A stretch of 61,843 nt of DNA from Gammaproteobacteria bacterium (GTDB taxonomy: Bacteria; Pseudomonadota; Gammaproteobacteria; SZUA-229): NCBI GenBank assembly GCA_016744065.1, contig JADGFA010000022.1:1-61843 (forward strand), read 5' to 3'. The notes under the pieces were generated by a model, which was given only the letters and a program-made list of their open reading frames with translations, made no database searches and was not told the DNA's origin. Positions 18,653 to 27,426 of the stretch are shown here, piece by piece (the stretch's first letter is position 1; every line of letters starts with the position of its first letter). A program made the translations under genes and the position numbers.

Positions 18653-19048
18653 TTATTCTGTACTGATTAAATAGCCGACAAGAGCCATAATCATCAGCCC
18701 AATCCCAAACAAAACAGTCAATATTGCGATAAAAAGATATAATCGGCTAAATAGCGTCAGTAAAAATACATTAGAGCGATCTATTGTGATGTCTTTAAAT
18801 CTTTTTTTAGTAATATAAAAATTAGGGACGGTCAGTAATAAAATATAACCTGTTGTTCTTATCAGGCTGTAAGGCCAAATACGGAGTATGGTTAACTCGG
18901 TTTTATTGAATATTGGCTCCTTGAATAACAATGCATCGTATTTTTTAGGTAAAATAAAATGCAGAATATGCAAAAGCACAACCATAGAAAAGGCTAGCAG
19001 TAGACCACCAACAAACAGAATAACGAATAGTGTGCCGCTATCTATCAT
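18653..19048 (-). CDS. Small membrane protein, candidate immunity protein of the LysM gene
   Basis: About 131 aa with a long N-terminal membrane helix (about residues 5-33), a hydrophobic stretch near 65-78 and a C-terminal pair of helices (about 95-128). Between them is a charged loop with LPKKYDALLFKEP. I recognise no family. The chosen ATG overlaps the LysM stop (TAATG), so translation is likely coupled; an in-frame GTG at 19057 is the alternative start. The gene is very AT-rich: one 60-nt line counted by hand is 23% GC. Size, topology and position suit an immunity protein against a membrane-active toxin, but that is inference. Confidence 0.6.
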   Translation of the reverse strand: MIDSGTLFVILFVGGLLLAFSMVVLLHILHFILPKKYDALLFKEPIFNKTELTILRIWPYSLIRTTGYILLLTVPNFYITKKRFKDITIDRSNVFLLTLFSRLYLFIAILTVLFGIGLMIMALVGYLISTE

Positions 19049-20010
19049 TAACGGCACAACTCATTCGCATGGGTTAAAGTTGCAAAATCAATATGTGAAC
19101 CAAATTTTGTATAAGCTTTCTTAGCCCCTACACCAAAACCATACGAGGTTGCTACACTGCCCACCCCAATCGCCAATGCAGCGACCCAACCCACTGGTGT
19201 ACCAATGAACACTACAGTAACAATGGCCCCGAGTACTGCACCACCAAGCAACCCACCCAAACTCTCAACCATAATTTCATTCTTTTTCTGCGCATTATCG
19301 GTATTGGCCATTTGATGGCAGGCGACACCCAGGCCAACGGCGGATAGCACCACACTGCCGCGGCTGGCGGCTTTGGCGAGTGTGCTCATTTGTTTGGCTT
19401 GTTGGTGCATAACATGGTTGGGTGCGGTGTCTTTTTTTCGGCTAATGCGCAGCACTTCGCCGAGGGGTTGGTGGCCATTTAACAGGCGTTGCAGGGGCCC
19501 GAGCTTGGTGTTTAGCTGTTGTATCATTTTTTTTCTGCGGTAGTCGTATTGGCCTTTGCTGATGTTGTCGGCTTTGTAGGCGTTGTAGTTATCGGCTATT
19601 TCGCTTAATAGCGGGGTGTTGCTGCTAAAGGTTTGTTTTATCAGAGTCATGCCGGTTGCACCGCTGCCGAGCAGAATGGGGGCAAGAGCGGACTGAAGCT
19701 TTTTTTCGGCTGGGGGGGCTTGTTCGAGGTTGTCGCTTAGGGTTTTCAGGGTGGGCGAATCGACTTCGGTGATGACGGGTGCGGGGTATGGGGCATATAG
19801 CGAAGGGACGTTGAGTTGCAACTGCTGGCCGGAGTAAATGAGGTGGGCCTGTTTTATGTTTGGGTTGTCGAGCATAATTTGTTGAATAAGGCTTTTTTGT
19901 TTTTGTGGTGAGATGTTTCCATAATAGCGCTGAATAATACGGCTGAGGTTATCGCCGGGGCTGACTTGGTAAATGACGGTATTCAGGTCGGTTCTGTTTT
20001 GTATTATCAT
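19048..20010 (-). CDS. LysM-domain protein with glycine-rich hydrophobic C-terminus, candidate toxin
   Basis: A 320-aa protein without a signal peptide. A LysM domain occupies residues about 12-67 (YQVSPGDNLSRIIQRYYG, then LIYSGQQLQLNVP). Next come a linker and a helical region with SGATGM near 118. From about 215 there are two hydrophobic stretches, the second glycine-zipper-like (LGGLLGGAVLGAIV, then TPVGWVAALAIGVGSVA). A ribosome site AAGGA lies 11 nt before the ATG. The first two-thirds are GC-rich (58-72% in hand-counted lines) and the 3' end drops to about 35%. Absence of a signal peptide plus LysM and a membrane-active-looking tail recalls effectors released by specialised systems. No toxin family was identified. 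Confidence 0.6.
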   Translation of the reverse strand: MIIQNRTDLNTVIYQVSPGDNLSRIIQRYYGNISPQKQKSLIQQIMLDNPNIKQAHLIYSGQQLQLNVPSLYAPYPAPVITEVDSPTLKTLSDNLEQAPPAEKKLQSALAPILLGSGATGMTLIKQTFSSNTPLLSEIADNYNAYKADNISKGQYDYRRKKMIQQLNTKLGPLQRLLNGHQPLGEVLRISRKKDTAPNHVMHQQAKQMSTLAKAASRGSVVLSAVGLGVACHQMANTDNAQKKNEIMVESLGGLLGGAVLGAIVTVVFIGTPVGWVAALAIGVGSVATSYGFGVGAKKAYTKFGSHIDFATLTHANELCR

Positions 20011-20201
20011 GGGCTTCAGTCCTTTGAATTGATGCTAACTTATTTACAATAAGTGACGGTTATAAAAGCAACGTTAGTTAAAACATGGCGAAGTATTTAT
20101 GTGCGATTGACTCTAGCATATCTTGTTCGGGACGGCAAAAAGTGGTGAACGGCGAAGATGAATACTAATAAGACTTATAAACGCGAGTTTCACCACAGCA
20201 G

Positions 20202-20567
20202 ATGGTTTTATTTGGACCACATCTGGATGCCAACGAAATGCATCAGACCTATAGTAAGTTGCTAAACCTTAACCCAAAACTATCCGGGCGGTTTCGTGAC
20301 ATGATTGGGCAGACGATGATGGAAATTCTTAAGGTCGATGACGTATGGCATTTTTTATCACCCGTCAGTTTATTATCCGATTTCAACTATAAAGGTCTGT
20401 TAATTTATGACCATGATGACGAGGAAATTCCGTTAGAACAATTTAAGGCTGTAGACAAAAACTGGCATGCCTGCCAAACCATTGAAACAAAAGGTCTAGG
20501 GCATCACCGCATACTTAAAGACAAGAAAATTATTGAAAGTGTGCTCACTTTTATGAAGGAACAATGA
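20202..20567 (+). pseudogene. Truncated alpha/beta-hydrolase, C-terminal part only
   Basis: The 121 codons resemble the C-terminal third of an alpha/beta-hydrolase. There is a lid-like helical region, then GLLIYDHDDEEIPLEQF with the expected acid residue, then KGLGHHRILKD with the catalytic histidine. The nucleophile-elbow region (GxSxG) and the oxyanion part are missing, and I find no continuation in the roughly 190 nt upstream. The ORF has no convincing ribosome site. It is therefore most likely a decayed gene at the edge of the LysM island. A short functional protein is possible but less likely. Confidence 0.6.
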
Positions 20568-20743
20568 AGATAAACCATTTGGTACAGCATCTGCCATTAA
20601 ATATAATGATTAAAGCCTGACTTTAAGTTTAACTATAAAAGTTCAGTACAGACTTTTAGTCTGCTAAAAAAGACGCCCATCTTCAAAAAACCGCACTGGC
20701 TAATAAAGCATTTGTAAAGCACGCTTTAAATCAAAAATATAAT

Positions 20744-21184
20744 TTACACGTTACTTTTTATTTCTACCTTACGAAGATCTTTTGCCAGCTTATCAAGAAT
20801 ACTGTTAACAAAAGCATGGCTCTTGTCTGAACCAAACATTTTTGCCAGTGTTATCGCTTCACTTATAACGACTTTGTAAGGTACATCTATACAGTTTTTT
20901 AATTCATAACTGGAAAGTCTTAATATTGATTGCTCAATTGGGTCCAGCTCACCTTCTTTACGATCACTGTACTTTGCAATTAATTCATCCAGAGCCGATA
21001 TATTCACTGGTACTTCATGTAACAGTTTATGAAAATAATCCGTATCGACTTTTTCCATGTTCTGTTCCTGATGAAACTGAGCTTCAATTTCAGTCAGGTC
21101 ATTACCAGACATGTGCCATTGATATAAAGCCTGGGTGGCTTTTTTACGTGCGTTACTTCGACCTTTTGCAAGCGATACCGACAT
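20744..21184 (-). CDS. nusB: Transcription antitermination protein NusB
   Basis: RNA-binding factor that pairs with NusE (S10) in the rRNA antitermination complex. It starts SLAKGRSNARKKATQALYQWHMSG, typical of the family. It continues with LDPIEQSILRLSSYEL and PYKVVISEAITLAKMFGSDKSHAFVNSILDKLAK, the conserved second half. The length of 146 aa is normal. Its ATG overlaps the ribH stop by one base, so the two are coupled. The usual downstream genes thiL and pgpA are absent here; the accessory island takes their place. Confidence 0.96.
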   Translation of the reverse strand: MSVSLAKGRSNARKKATQALYQWHMSGNDLTEIEAQFHQEQNMEKVDTDYFHKLLHEVPVNISALDELIAKYSDRKEGELDPIEQSILRLSSYELKNCIDVPYKVVISEAITLAKMFGSDKSHAFVNSILDKLAKDLRKVEIKSNV

Positions 21185-21657
21185 TAAACAATCTTCTTAA
21201 GCAGGTTGACCATTTCAAGTGCGCTAATTGCCGCTTCAGCACCTTTATTACCGGCTTTGGTGCCAGCCCGTTCTATTGCCTGCTCAATCGTATTGGTTGT
21301 TAACACACCATTGATAACAGGAATATTATTATCAAGTGAAACATTTGCCATACCTTTTGATGCCTCACCCGCGACAAAATCAAAATGTGGTGTTGAACCA
21401 CGAATCACAGCGCCTAAGCCAATGATCGCATCATACTTACCTGTTTGTGCTAACTGCTGAATAGCAAGAGGCATTTCATATGCACCGGGCACTTTAACAA
21501 CGGTAATGTTTGTTTCTGCTACGCCATGACGTTTTAATGCATCAATTGCACCCGCCTCAAGGCTATCAACAATAAAACTATTAAAACGTGCACTAACAAT
21601 AACGAAACTACCCTCTGTATATTGCAGTTCGCCTTCTACTATTTTTATATCTGACAT
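21184..21657 (-). CDS. ribH: 6,7-dimethyl-8-ribityllumazine synthase
   Basis: Penultimate step of riboflavin synthesis: condenses 5-amino-6-ribitylaminouracil with dihydroxybutanone phosphate. The family motifs are [52 protein letters not shown] (with the catalytic His) and [23 protein letters not shown]. The length of 157 aa is normal. It usually assembles as an icosahedral or pentameric shell. It lies between ribBX and nusB, and the 229-nt gap upstream contains short repeats. Confidence 0.97.
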   Translation of the reverse strand: MSDIKIVEGELQYTEGSFVIVSARFNSFIVDSLEAGAIDALKRHGVAETNITVVKVPGAYEMPLAIQQLAQTGKYDAIIGLGAVIRGSTPHFDFVAGEASKGMANVSLDNNIPVINGVLTTNTIEQAIERAGTKAGNKGAEAAISALEMVNLLKKIV

Positions 21658-21758
21658 TGTTTTCTCTTAATTTATATATTGTTTATTTTTTGTAAGTGTT
21701 TTTTCACAGCCAATAATTTTTCATTAACATATGAAAAACAGAATATCTGTTACCCTGA

Positions 21759-21794
21759 CTATTATTCTAGCTATTATTCTGGCTATTATTCTGG
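21759..21794. repeat. Three tandem copies of a 12-mer
   Basis: The unit ctattattctRg occurs three times in a row (21759-21770, 21771-21782, 21783-21794), with only the eleventh base of the first copy differing. It is in the untranslated gap between ribBX and ribH. It may vary in copy number between strains; no function is evident. Confidence 0.75.
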
Positions 21795-21844
21795 CAAAGC
21801 GATAAGAATCTAATATCGGGTATTATCGCAGCGCCTACTATACC

Positions 21845-21872
21845 AGATCCTTCATTATCATCCAGAATGACA
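21845..21872 (-). repeat. Short dispersed-repeat remnant ('TCATTCTGGATG...GAAGGATCT')
   Basis: On the minus strand the sequence reads tgtcattctggatgataatg followed by aaggatct. This resembles the intergenic repeat string 'GTCATTCTGAGCGAAG...GAAGGATCT' seen in many bacterial genomes. Related strings occur at 43075-43160 and 55541-55570 in this window. The family assignment is from memory of such repeats and is tentative. Confidence 0.4.
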
Positions 21873-21886
21873 GATTATAAATACAC

Positions 21887-22990
21887 TTATTCATCACCCG
21901 TAATATAATCAACCACTTCAAGGCCAAATCCTGCCAGACCATGAATACGCTTAGGTGCCGATAATAAACGCATTTTATGTACATCTAAATCCATCAATAT
22001 CTGCGCACCAATACCATGCGTTCTTAACTCTTCAGGTGAACCACTTGAATCTTTATGCTCTTCTGCATGATCCAGCATCCATTGAACAATCTGGCGTGAC
22101 GATTCTGGCTCACGCAATATAACAATAACACCGGGTTCGTCTGCATCCGCTATAGCTTTCATTGCTTCACGTAATGGCCAGCCACATTTTCTGCTGGATG
22201 CCAGCACATCACACATGGTATTTTCCATATGCACCCGTACCCGAACCGGTTTTTCAGGATCAATATCACCTTTAACCAGTGCCAGATGCAGATCATTTCC
22301 AATAGCATCCTGATAAGCAAATAAACGAAAATGACCAAACTCATTGGGGAAATCACTTTCCGCAACACGTTCAACCGTTTTTTCATTCTGGATTCGATAA
22401 CGAATTAAATCTTCAATTGTGCCAATTTTAAGATCATGTTCCCTGGCGAAGGTTTCCAGGTCAGGACGTCGTGCCATCGTGCCATCATCATTTAAAATTT
22501 CCACAATCACCGCTGCAGGCTCAAAACCCGCAAGGCGCGCCAGATCACAACCCGCTTCCGTATGCCCCGCTCGATTCAAAACACCACCTGGCTGAGCCTT
22601 TAATGGGAAAACATGGCCAGGCTGAACAATATCCTGCGATGTGGCTCCCTGTGCAACCGCAGCCTGTACCGTTATGGCTCTGTCAGCAGCAGAGATACCG
22701 GTTGTCACACCTTCAGCCGCTTCAATACTCACGGTAAAGTTTGTGCCATGCATGTCATCCGTATTATCCACCATCTGTGGTAAACGTAATTGACGACACC
22801 GCTCTTCACTTAGTGTCAGACAAATCAGACCACGGCCGTAACGCGCCATAAAATTTATATCATCGGCAGAGCATGCGGATGCAGCCATTAACAGGTCGCC
22901 CTCATTCTCACGATCTTCATCGTCCATAATGACAACCATCTTGCCTTGCTTTATATCTTCAACTATTTCTTCTATATTATTCAATTGCAT
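21887..22990 (-). CDS. ribB: Dihydroxybutanone-4-phosphate synthase fused to an inactive GTP cyclohydrolase II-like domain
   Basis: The N-terminal domain (about residues 1-200) is RibB, which makes 3,4-dihydroxy-2-butanone 4-phosphate from ribulose 5-phosphate. It has the acidic loop MDDEDRENEGDLLMAA and GHTEAGCDLARLAG. The C-terminal domain (about 205-367) follows the GTP cyclohydrolase II fold, but the zinc-binding cysteine motif is gone: where active enzymes have SxRCDCG, this protein has ASSRKCGWPL. It therefore looks like the RibBX type. The consequence is that the GTP step must come from another gene (ribA) outside this window. The length of 367 aa fits. Confidence 0.93.
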   Translation of the reverse strand: MQLNNIEEIVEDIKQGKMVVIMDDEDRENEGDLLMAASACSADDINFMARYGRGLICLTLSEERCRQLRLPQMVDNTDDMHGTNFTVSIEAAEGVTTGISAADRAITVQAAVAQGATSQDIVQPGHVFPLKAQPGGVLNRAGHTEAGCDLARLAGFEPAAVIVEILNDDGTMARRPDLETFAREHDLKIGTIEDLIRYRIQNEKTVERVAESDFPNEFGHFRLFAYQDAIGNDLHLALVKGDIDPEKPVRVRVHMENTMCDVLASSRKCGWPLREAMKAIADADEPGVIVILREPESSRQIVQWMLDHAEEHKDSSGSPEELRTHGIGAQILMDLDVHKMRLLSAPKRIHGLAGFGLEVVDYITGDE

Positions 22991-23012
22991 AGGTAACTTT
23001 CTTAATGTAATT

Positions 23013-23675
23013 TCACTTTAAAAAACCATTTTCAGCCAGAAGAGTTGTGGTAATCCCTGCTGTAGATTTAACGTCTGCAGCATCAACACCCAGCACCAGA
23101 CGTTCAAGATAACGCGCAACCAGATCGACTTCCAGATTGACCTCTGAACCCGCCTGGTAACTCCCCATTATCGTTTCCTGCAAAGTATGAGGCACTATAT
23201 TTAATTCAAACTGACTACCATCTACCTTATTCACGGTCAGACTCACCCCATCTACCGTTACTGAACCTTTCATCGCAATGTATTTTGCCAGTGATTTTGG
23301 TGCTTCTATGGTAAAACGAACAGAGCGACCATCATCATAACGCGCTATAACCACAGCCAGGCCATCTACATGACCGCTCACCATATGGCCACCCAGACGC
23401 GTTTGCAAGGTTAATGCCTTTTCAAGGTTAACCGTGCTACCTTCTTTTAACTGTTTTAATGAAGTCAGCGATAAGGTTTCCCCTGACACATCGGCACAAT
23501 ATGCATTATCACGTAATTCAATTGCAGTCAGGCAAACACCGTTCATCGCAATGCTATCACCCAACTGCACATCGGACATATTCATTTTTCCAGTCTGAAT
23601 CCAGAAACGGGCATCACCGCCTTTATCCTCAATACTTTCAATTTTACCCAATGACTCGATAATACCAGTAAACAT
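23013..23675 (-). CDS. ribE: Riboflavin synthase, alpha chain
   Basis: Final step of the pathway: dismutates two 6,7-dimethyl-8-ribityllumazine molecules to riboflavin and the pyrimidine that feeds RibH. The protein consists of two similar barrels. The first starts MFTGIIESLGKI and contains GVCLTAIEL, and the second contains GSVTVDGVSLTVNKVDGSQF. HMVSGHVDG between them is also conserved. The length of 220 aa is typical. It overlaps the upstream HslV-like gene by one base (TAATG) and precedes ribBX by 22 nt. Confidence 0.97.
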   Translation of the reverse strand: MFTGIIESLGKIESIEDKGGDARFWIQTGKMNMSDVQLGDSIAMNGVCLTAIELRDNAYCADVSGETLSLTSLKQLKEGSTVNLEKALTLQTRLGGHMVSGHVDGLAVVIARYDDGRSVRFTIEAPKSLAKYIAMKGSVTVDGVSLTVNKVDGSQFELNIVPHTLQETIMGSYQAGSEVNLEVDLVARYLERLVLGVDAADVKSTAGITTTLLAENGFLK

Positions 23676-24256
23676 TATATTGCCTCGGAATCCAGCTCCA
23701 CAACCTGAAGACTAATCGGTAAATCTGAAGACGTATTAAACTCACAGCCGGCTTCAATTGCAGCACGGGCAATATCTTCTACTGAATCAAGTCGATCATA
23801 GAGCGCATGCATTGCACCCAATGCAAATTCAGAACCCGAACCAATTGCCCAGAACTTATGATACTCACTCACTTCGCGTAATGAATAAACACCAAAAATG
23901 CCTTTTTTATTACAGATTAAAGCATCTATATGGGTTGCTTCATAAGGGTCATCATCCTCATCTTTAGCGTTAAGAAAATAATTTTCTTTTAACACGGGGT
24001 GCAGTGCACGAAACGTTTCAAATACACCCAGGCGAGAATTAAAGTCTATTTCTACTTTATCATCAGCTAAAACAGATTCCATCACCAGTGCATGAGCCGC
24101 ACTACCTACAATACCAAAAAAACCATCTTTATAAGCCTGTATTTTGTCATATTCACGATCATAAGAGGCACCCATTCTAAGGTCACCAAAGGTCGTTAAA
24201 CTATCTGCCGCAATACAGACTTTATTATTTTTTCTGACCACGACTATTGTGGACAT
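23675..24256 (-). CDS. HslV-like Ntn-hydrolase (proteasome-type peptidase) in the riboflavin operon
   Basis: A 193-aa protein with clear likeness to HslV: start MSTIVVVRKNNKVCIAAD aligns with HslV's MTTIV...IAGD, and WAIGSGSEFALGAMHAL aligns with the conserved IGSGG segment. After Met removal the N-terminal nucleophile would be Ser2, not Thr. Asp18 and GSGS at 139-142 are kept, and Lys38 may serve as the active-site lysine. Between about residues 93 and 110 there is an acidic insert (NAKDEDDDPY) that canonical HslV lacks. No hslU is adjacent. It might be an HslV relative working without the ATPase, such as the bacterial proteasome homologues; substrate and role are unknown. Confidence 0.75.
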   Translation of the reverse strand: MSTIVVVRKNNKVCIAADSLTTFGDLRMGASYDREYDKIQAYKDGFFGIVGSAAHALVMESVLADDKVEIDFNSRLGVFETFRALHPVLKENYFLNAKDEDDDPYEATHIDALICNKKGIFGVYSLREVSEYHKFWAIGSGSEFALGAMHALYDRLDSVEDIARAAIEAGCEFNTSSDLPISLQVVELDSEAI

Positions 24257-24336
24257 AAACTTCTCTCTTTATTAATAAACTACTAAAGGCCTGTACACAA
24301 ATAAAATAATGCCCACATGCTCCATGCAGAACACGC

Positions 24337-25422
24337 TTAATATCTGGGTACAGCAGTTACTCGCCAGTCTTTACCTATCGGGCGTATTTCTTTAATTTCA
24401 AGGTCTAATCGCTCAGACATATTCTGCAAACCCGGCATATGAAACAACCCTTTTGCTGAATCGCCCATAATATGGGGTGCCATATATATAATAATTTCAT
24501 CTACTAGTTGCTGTGTTAATAAAGCACCGCACAACTCACTACCCGCTTCTACATGCACTTCATTAGCCTGATGCTGCGTTGCAAGGTATTTTAATGCAGC
24601 CAGTAAATCAACCTTATTGTCTTTTTCCGGTAATGTTATTACGTGCTCTGCTGACTGGGTGCTAAATACCAGGGTCTGCCCGTCCTGGCTAAATATTTTA
24701 CTGTCCACAGGTACACGTAACTGACTATCAATAATAGCCCGTAATGGCTGATGCAGGGCCCCCGACAAACCTGATGCCTTTGCACTAATGCGTACATTCA
24801 TAGCCGGATCATCCGCCAGTACAGTAGCGCTACCAGTTAAGACAACTGAGCTTCGGGCACGTAATTTCTGTACATCAGCTCGCGCAGCTTCACCGGTAAT
24901 CCATTTGCTTTCACCTGATGCCATGGCAGTCCGGCCATCCAGACTCATTGCTAATTTAACCCGCACATAAGGCAGGCCGGTTTGCATACGTTTAATAAAA
25001 CCTGGATTTATTTTCTCAGCTTCAGCCTGCATTAAGCCTGCTTCTGTTTTAATACCCGCCTGCCCTAACTTCGCCAGCCCCTTGCCCGCAACCAGCGGAT
25101 TTGGGTCCTGCATAGCACAGATAACCCGGCTCACTCCGGCGGCAATTAAAGCATCTGCACAGGGAGGTGTTTTCCCCTGATGACTACAGGGTTCAAGGCT
25201 AACATACACGGTTGCACCCTTCGCCTTATCAGCTGCCTGATTTAAAGCATGAATTTCCGCATGAGGGCCACCTGCCTGTTGGTGGTAACCCTCTCCAACA
25301 ATTTCATTATTTAATACAATAACGCAACCCACACGCGGGTTTGGCTGGGTGGTATACAAACCTTTTTCTGCTAGTTGAATAGCTTTTGAAATATAAAAAT
25401 GATCACCTTGCAAAGAATTCAT
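24337..25422 (-). CDS. ribD: Bifunctional diaminohydroxyphosphoribosylaminopyrimidine deaminase / reductase
   Basis: Carries out the second and third steps of riboflavin synthesis. The deaminase domain (about residues 1-145) has the zinc motif HAEIHALNQA with PCSHQGKTPPCADALI. The reductase domain (about 150-361) begins YVRVKLAMSLDGRTA and contains SKWITGEAARADVQKLRARS. The length of 361 aa is normal. It lies 73 nt after nrdR. The order nrdR-ribD-ribE-ribB-ribH-nusB is standard apart from the HslV-like gene inserted after ribD. Confidence 0.97.
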   Translation of the reverse strand: MNSLQGDHFYISKAIQLAEKGLYTTQPNPRVGCVIVLNNEIVGEGYHQQAGGPHAEIHALNQAADKAKGATVYVSLEPCSHQGKTPPCADALIAAGVSRVICAMQDPNPLVAGKGLAKLGQAGIKTEAGLMQAEAEKINPGFIKRMQTGLPYVRVKLAMSLDGRTAMASGESKWITGEAARADVQKLRARSSVVLTGSATVLADDPAMNVRISAKASGLSGALHQPLRAIIDSQLRVPVDSKIFSQDGQTLVFSTQSAEHVITLPEKDNKVDLLAALKYLATQHQANEVHVEAGSELCGALLTQQLVDEIIIYMAPHIMGDSAKGLFHMPGLQNMSERLDLEIKEIRPIGKDWRVTAVPRY

Positions 25423-25495
25423 ATTTATTTTAGATCTTTATTACAAAGTTGTTGTAAATGTAAAAATGACAGCGAAAGACAGAAACTAAATTAAT

Positions 25496-25948
25496 TTATT
25501 GCTGTTCCAGTTTTTCAATCGTTTTTCGAAAAGCGTCCACATCTTCAAAACTTAAATACACAGATGCAAAACGAATATAGGCAACATGATCTAATGACTG
25601 TAGTTCTTCCATTACCCAGTCACCTATTGTCCTGGCATTAACTTCACGCTCTCCCTGAGAGAGCAGCTTATGCTTAATATGACTGATACTTTCTTCAATT
25701 TTTTCATCATTAACAGGGCGCTTTTCTAATGCTTTGGTAAAACCTGAACGCAGTTTCGCTTCATCATACGTTTGACGTGTGCCATCCTGTTTTACAATTC
25801 GAGGTAAATTAAGTTCAGCAGTTTCATACGTCGTAAAACGTTCATTACATTCAACACACTCACGGCGGCGACGCACCTGATCACCATCGCCTCCCAGACG
25901 GGAATCAACAACACGCGTATCAGGTGCTTTACAAAACGGGCAATGCAT
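25496..25948 (-). CDS. nrdR: Transcriptional repressor NrdR
   Basis: ATP/dATP-sensing repressor of ribonucleotide reductase genes. The N-terminal zinc ribbon uses [15 protein letters not shown] and [12 protein letters not shown], with two Cys pairs. The ATP-cone follows ([23 protein letters not shown]). The length of 150 aa is normal. It sits between glyA and ribD, its usual place in gammaproteobacteria. Its targets (nrd genes) are outside this window. Confidence 0.97.
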   Translation of the reverse strand: MHCPFCKAPDTRVVDSRLGGDGDQVRRRRECVECNERFTTYETAELNLPRIVKQDGTRQTYDEAKLRSGFTKALEKRPVNDEKIEESISHIKHKLLSQGEREVNARTIGDWVMEELQSLDHVAYIRFASVYLSFEDVDAFRKTIEKLEQQ

Positions 25949-25992
25949 AAGAAAAAAACCATAAGTTGTGAGTCATCAATACCAAGTCCAGG

Positions 25993-27249
25993 CTATGCTT
26001 TATATACAGGTAGTCTGGCACATATATCCGAAACTTTATCCTGAACACCCTGAATAAGCGCTTCATCATCCATATTTTCTATTACATCACACATCCAGCC
26101 AGCCAGATCAACTGATTGTGACTCATTAAACCCACGGGTTGTTAACGCCGGTGTGCCTACACGTATACCCGATGTAACAAAAGGTGATTGCGGATCATTA
26201 GGTACCGAATTCTTATTAACCGTGATATGCGCTTTACCCAGTGCATTTTCCACATCTTTCCCGGTCAGGCCTGCTTTAATGAAACTCACCAGAAACAGGT
26301 GATTCTCTGTGCCATTTGAGACCACATCATAGCCACGCTCCATAAATACTTTAGCCATCGCCTTTGCATTAACAACCACCTGCTTCTGGTACTCAACATA
26401 CTCAGGTTCCATTGCTTCTTTAAATGCCACTGCTTTTGCTGCAATAACGTGCATCAATGGGCCACCCTGTGATCCTGGAAAAATAGCTGAATTGAATTTT
26501 TTAGTTATTTCATCGTTTTTTCTGGAAAGAATTAAACCACCCCGAGGGCCACGTAATGTTTTATGGGTAGTAGATGTAACAACGTCTGCAATGGGCACAG
26601 GGTTAGGGTAAATACCCGCCGCAACCAGGCCTGCAACATGGGCCATATCAACAAAAAGATAAGCCCCTACTTCATCAGCAATATCACGAAACTTCTGCCA
26701 GTCCATTATCTTTGAATAGGCCGAAAACCCGGCCACAATCATTTTAGGCTTATGTTCACGAGCAAGCTCTGCTACCTGATCATAATCAACCTCACCCGTT
26801 TCCTCCTTTAAGCCATACTGAACCGCATTATAAATTTTACCTGAGAAACTGACTTTAGAACCATGGGTTAAATGTCCACCATGTGCCAGACTCATACCCA
26901 GAACCGTATCACCCGGCAGGCATAAAGCCATATACACTGCGGCATTTGCCTGAGAACCCGAGTGCGGCTGCACATTCGCATAATCTGCACCAAATAGCTT
27001 TTTAGCTCTATCAATCGCTAATTGTTCGGTTTTATCAACAAACTCACAGCCACCGTAATAGCGCTTTGAAGGGTAACCTTCAGCATATTTATTAGTTAAT
27101 GCACTGCCCTGTGCCTGCATTACACGTGGGCTGGTATAATTTTCAGACGCTATTAATTCAATGTGATCTTCCTGACGCTGAGTCTCTTCATTGATAGAAT
27201 CCATCAATTCGTCGTCATAACCCTGAATAGTCATATCTGCTGAAAACAT
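25993..27249 (-). CDS. glyA: Serine hydroxymethyltransferase
   Basis: PLP enzyme that converts serine and tetrahydrofolate to glycine and 5,10-methylene-THF. The PLP lysine lies in [32 protein letters not shown] and [21 protein letters not shown] are family hallmarks. The length of 418 aa is normal. It starts the glyA-nrdR-rib-nusB gene run. I looked in the 235-nt upstream gap for a glycine or purine riboswitch and saw none; PurR or MetR-type control cannot be judged by eye. Confidence 0.98.
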   Translation of the reverse strand: MFSADMTIQGYDDELMDSINEETQRQEDHIELIASENYTSPRVMQAQGSALTNKYAEGYPSKRYYGGCEFVDKTEQLAIDRAKKLFGADYANVQPHSGSQANAAVYMALCLPGDTVLGMSLAHGGHLTHGSKVSFSGKIYNAVQYGLKEETGEVDYDQVAELAREHKPKMIVAGFSAYSKIMDWQKFRDIADEVGAYLFVDMAHVAGLVAAGIYPNPVPIADVVTSTTHKTLRGPRGGLILSRKNDEITKKFNSAIFPGSQGGPLMHVIAAKAVAFKEAMEPEYVEYQKQVVVNAKAMAKVFMERGYDVVSNGTENHLFLVSFIKAGLTGKDVENALGKAHITVNKNSVPNDPQSPFVTSGIRVGTPALTTRGFNESQSVDLAGWMCDVIENMDDEALIQGVQDKVSDICARLPVYKA

Positions 27250-27426
27250 ATTTTAAAATCTCCGAGTGCGCCGAAAACAGGCAAATTTAGGCCTAATACC
27301 TTAAAAGGCCGATAGCATAGCCTATATAGGGGTTTGAGGCTAGTGGAGATACTACATATAGATAAGTAATGGAATATTGACTATTACACACAGGAGTCAG
27401 TATATAAAATAACAGCTGATAATAGC

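Noticed and set aside
19420..19990. Reading the LysM protein as a prophage endolysin
   Set aside because: There is no catalytic muramidase or amidase domain, and no phage genes are nearby.
22991..25495. FMN riboswitch in the riboflavin operon
   Set aside because: The gaps between these genes (22-80 nt) are too short for an FMN riboswitch and no RFN-element strings were seen; the one upstream of ribH also lacks them.
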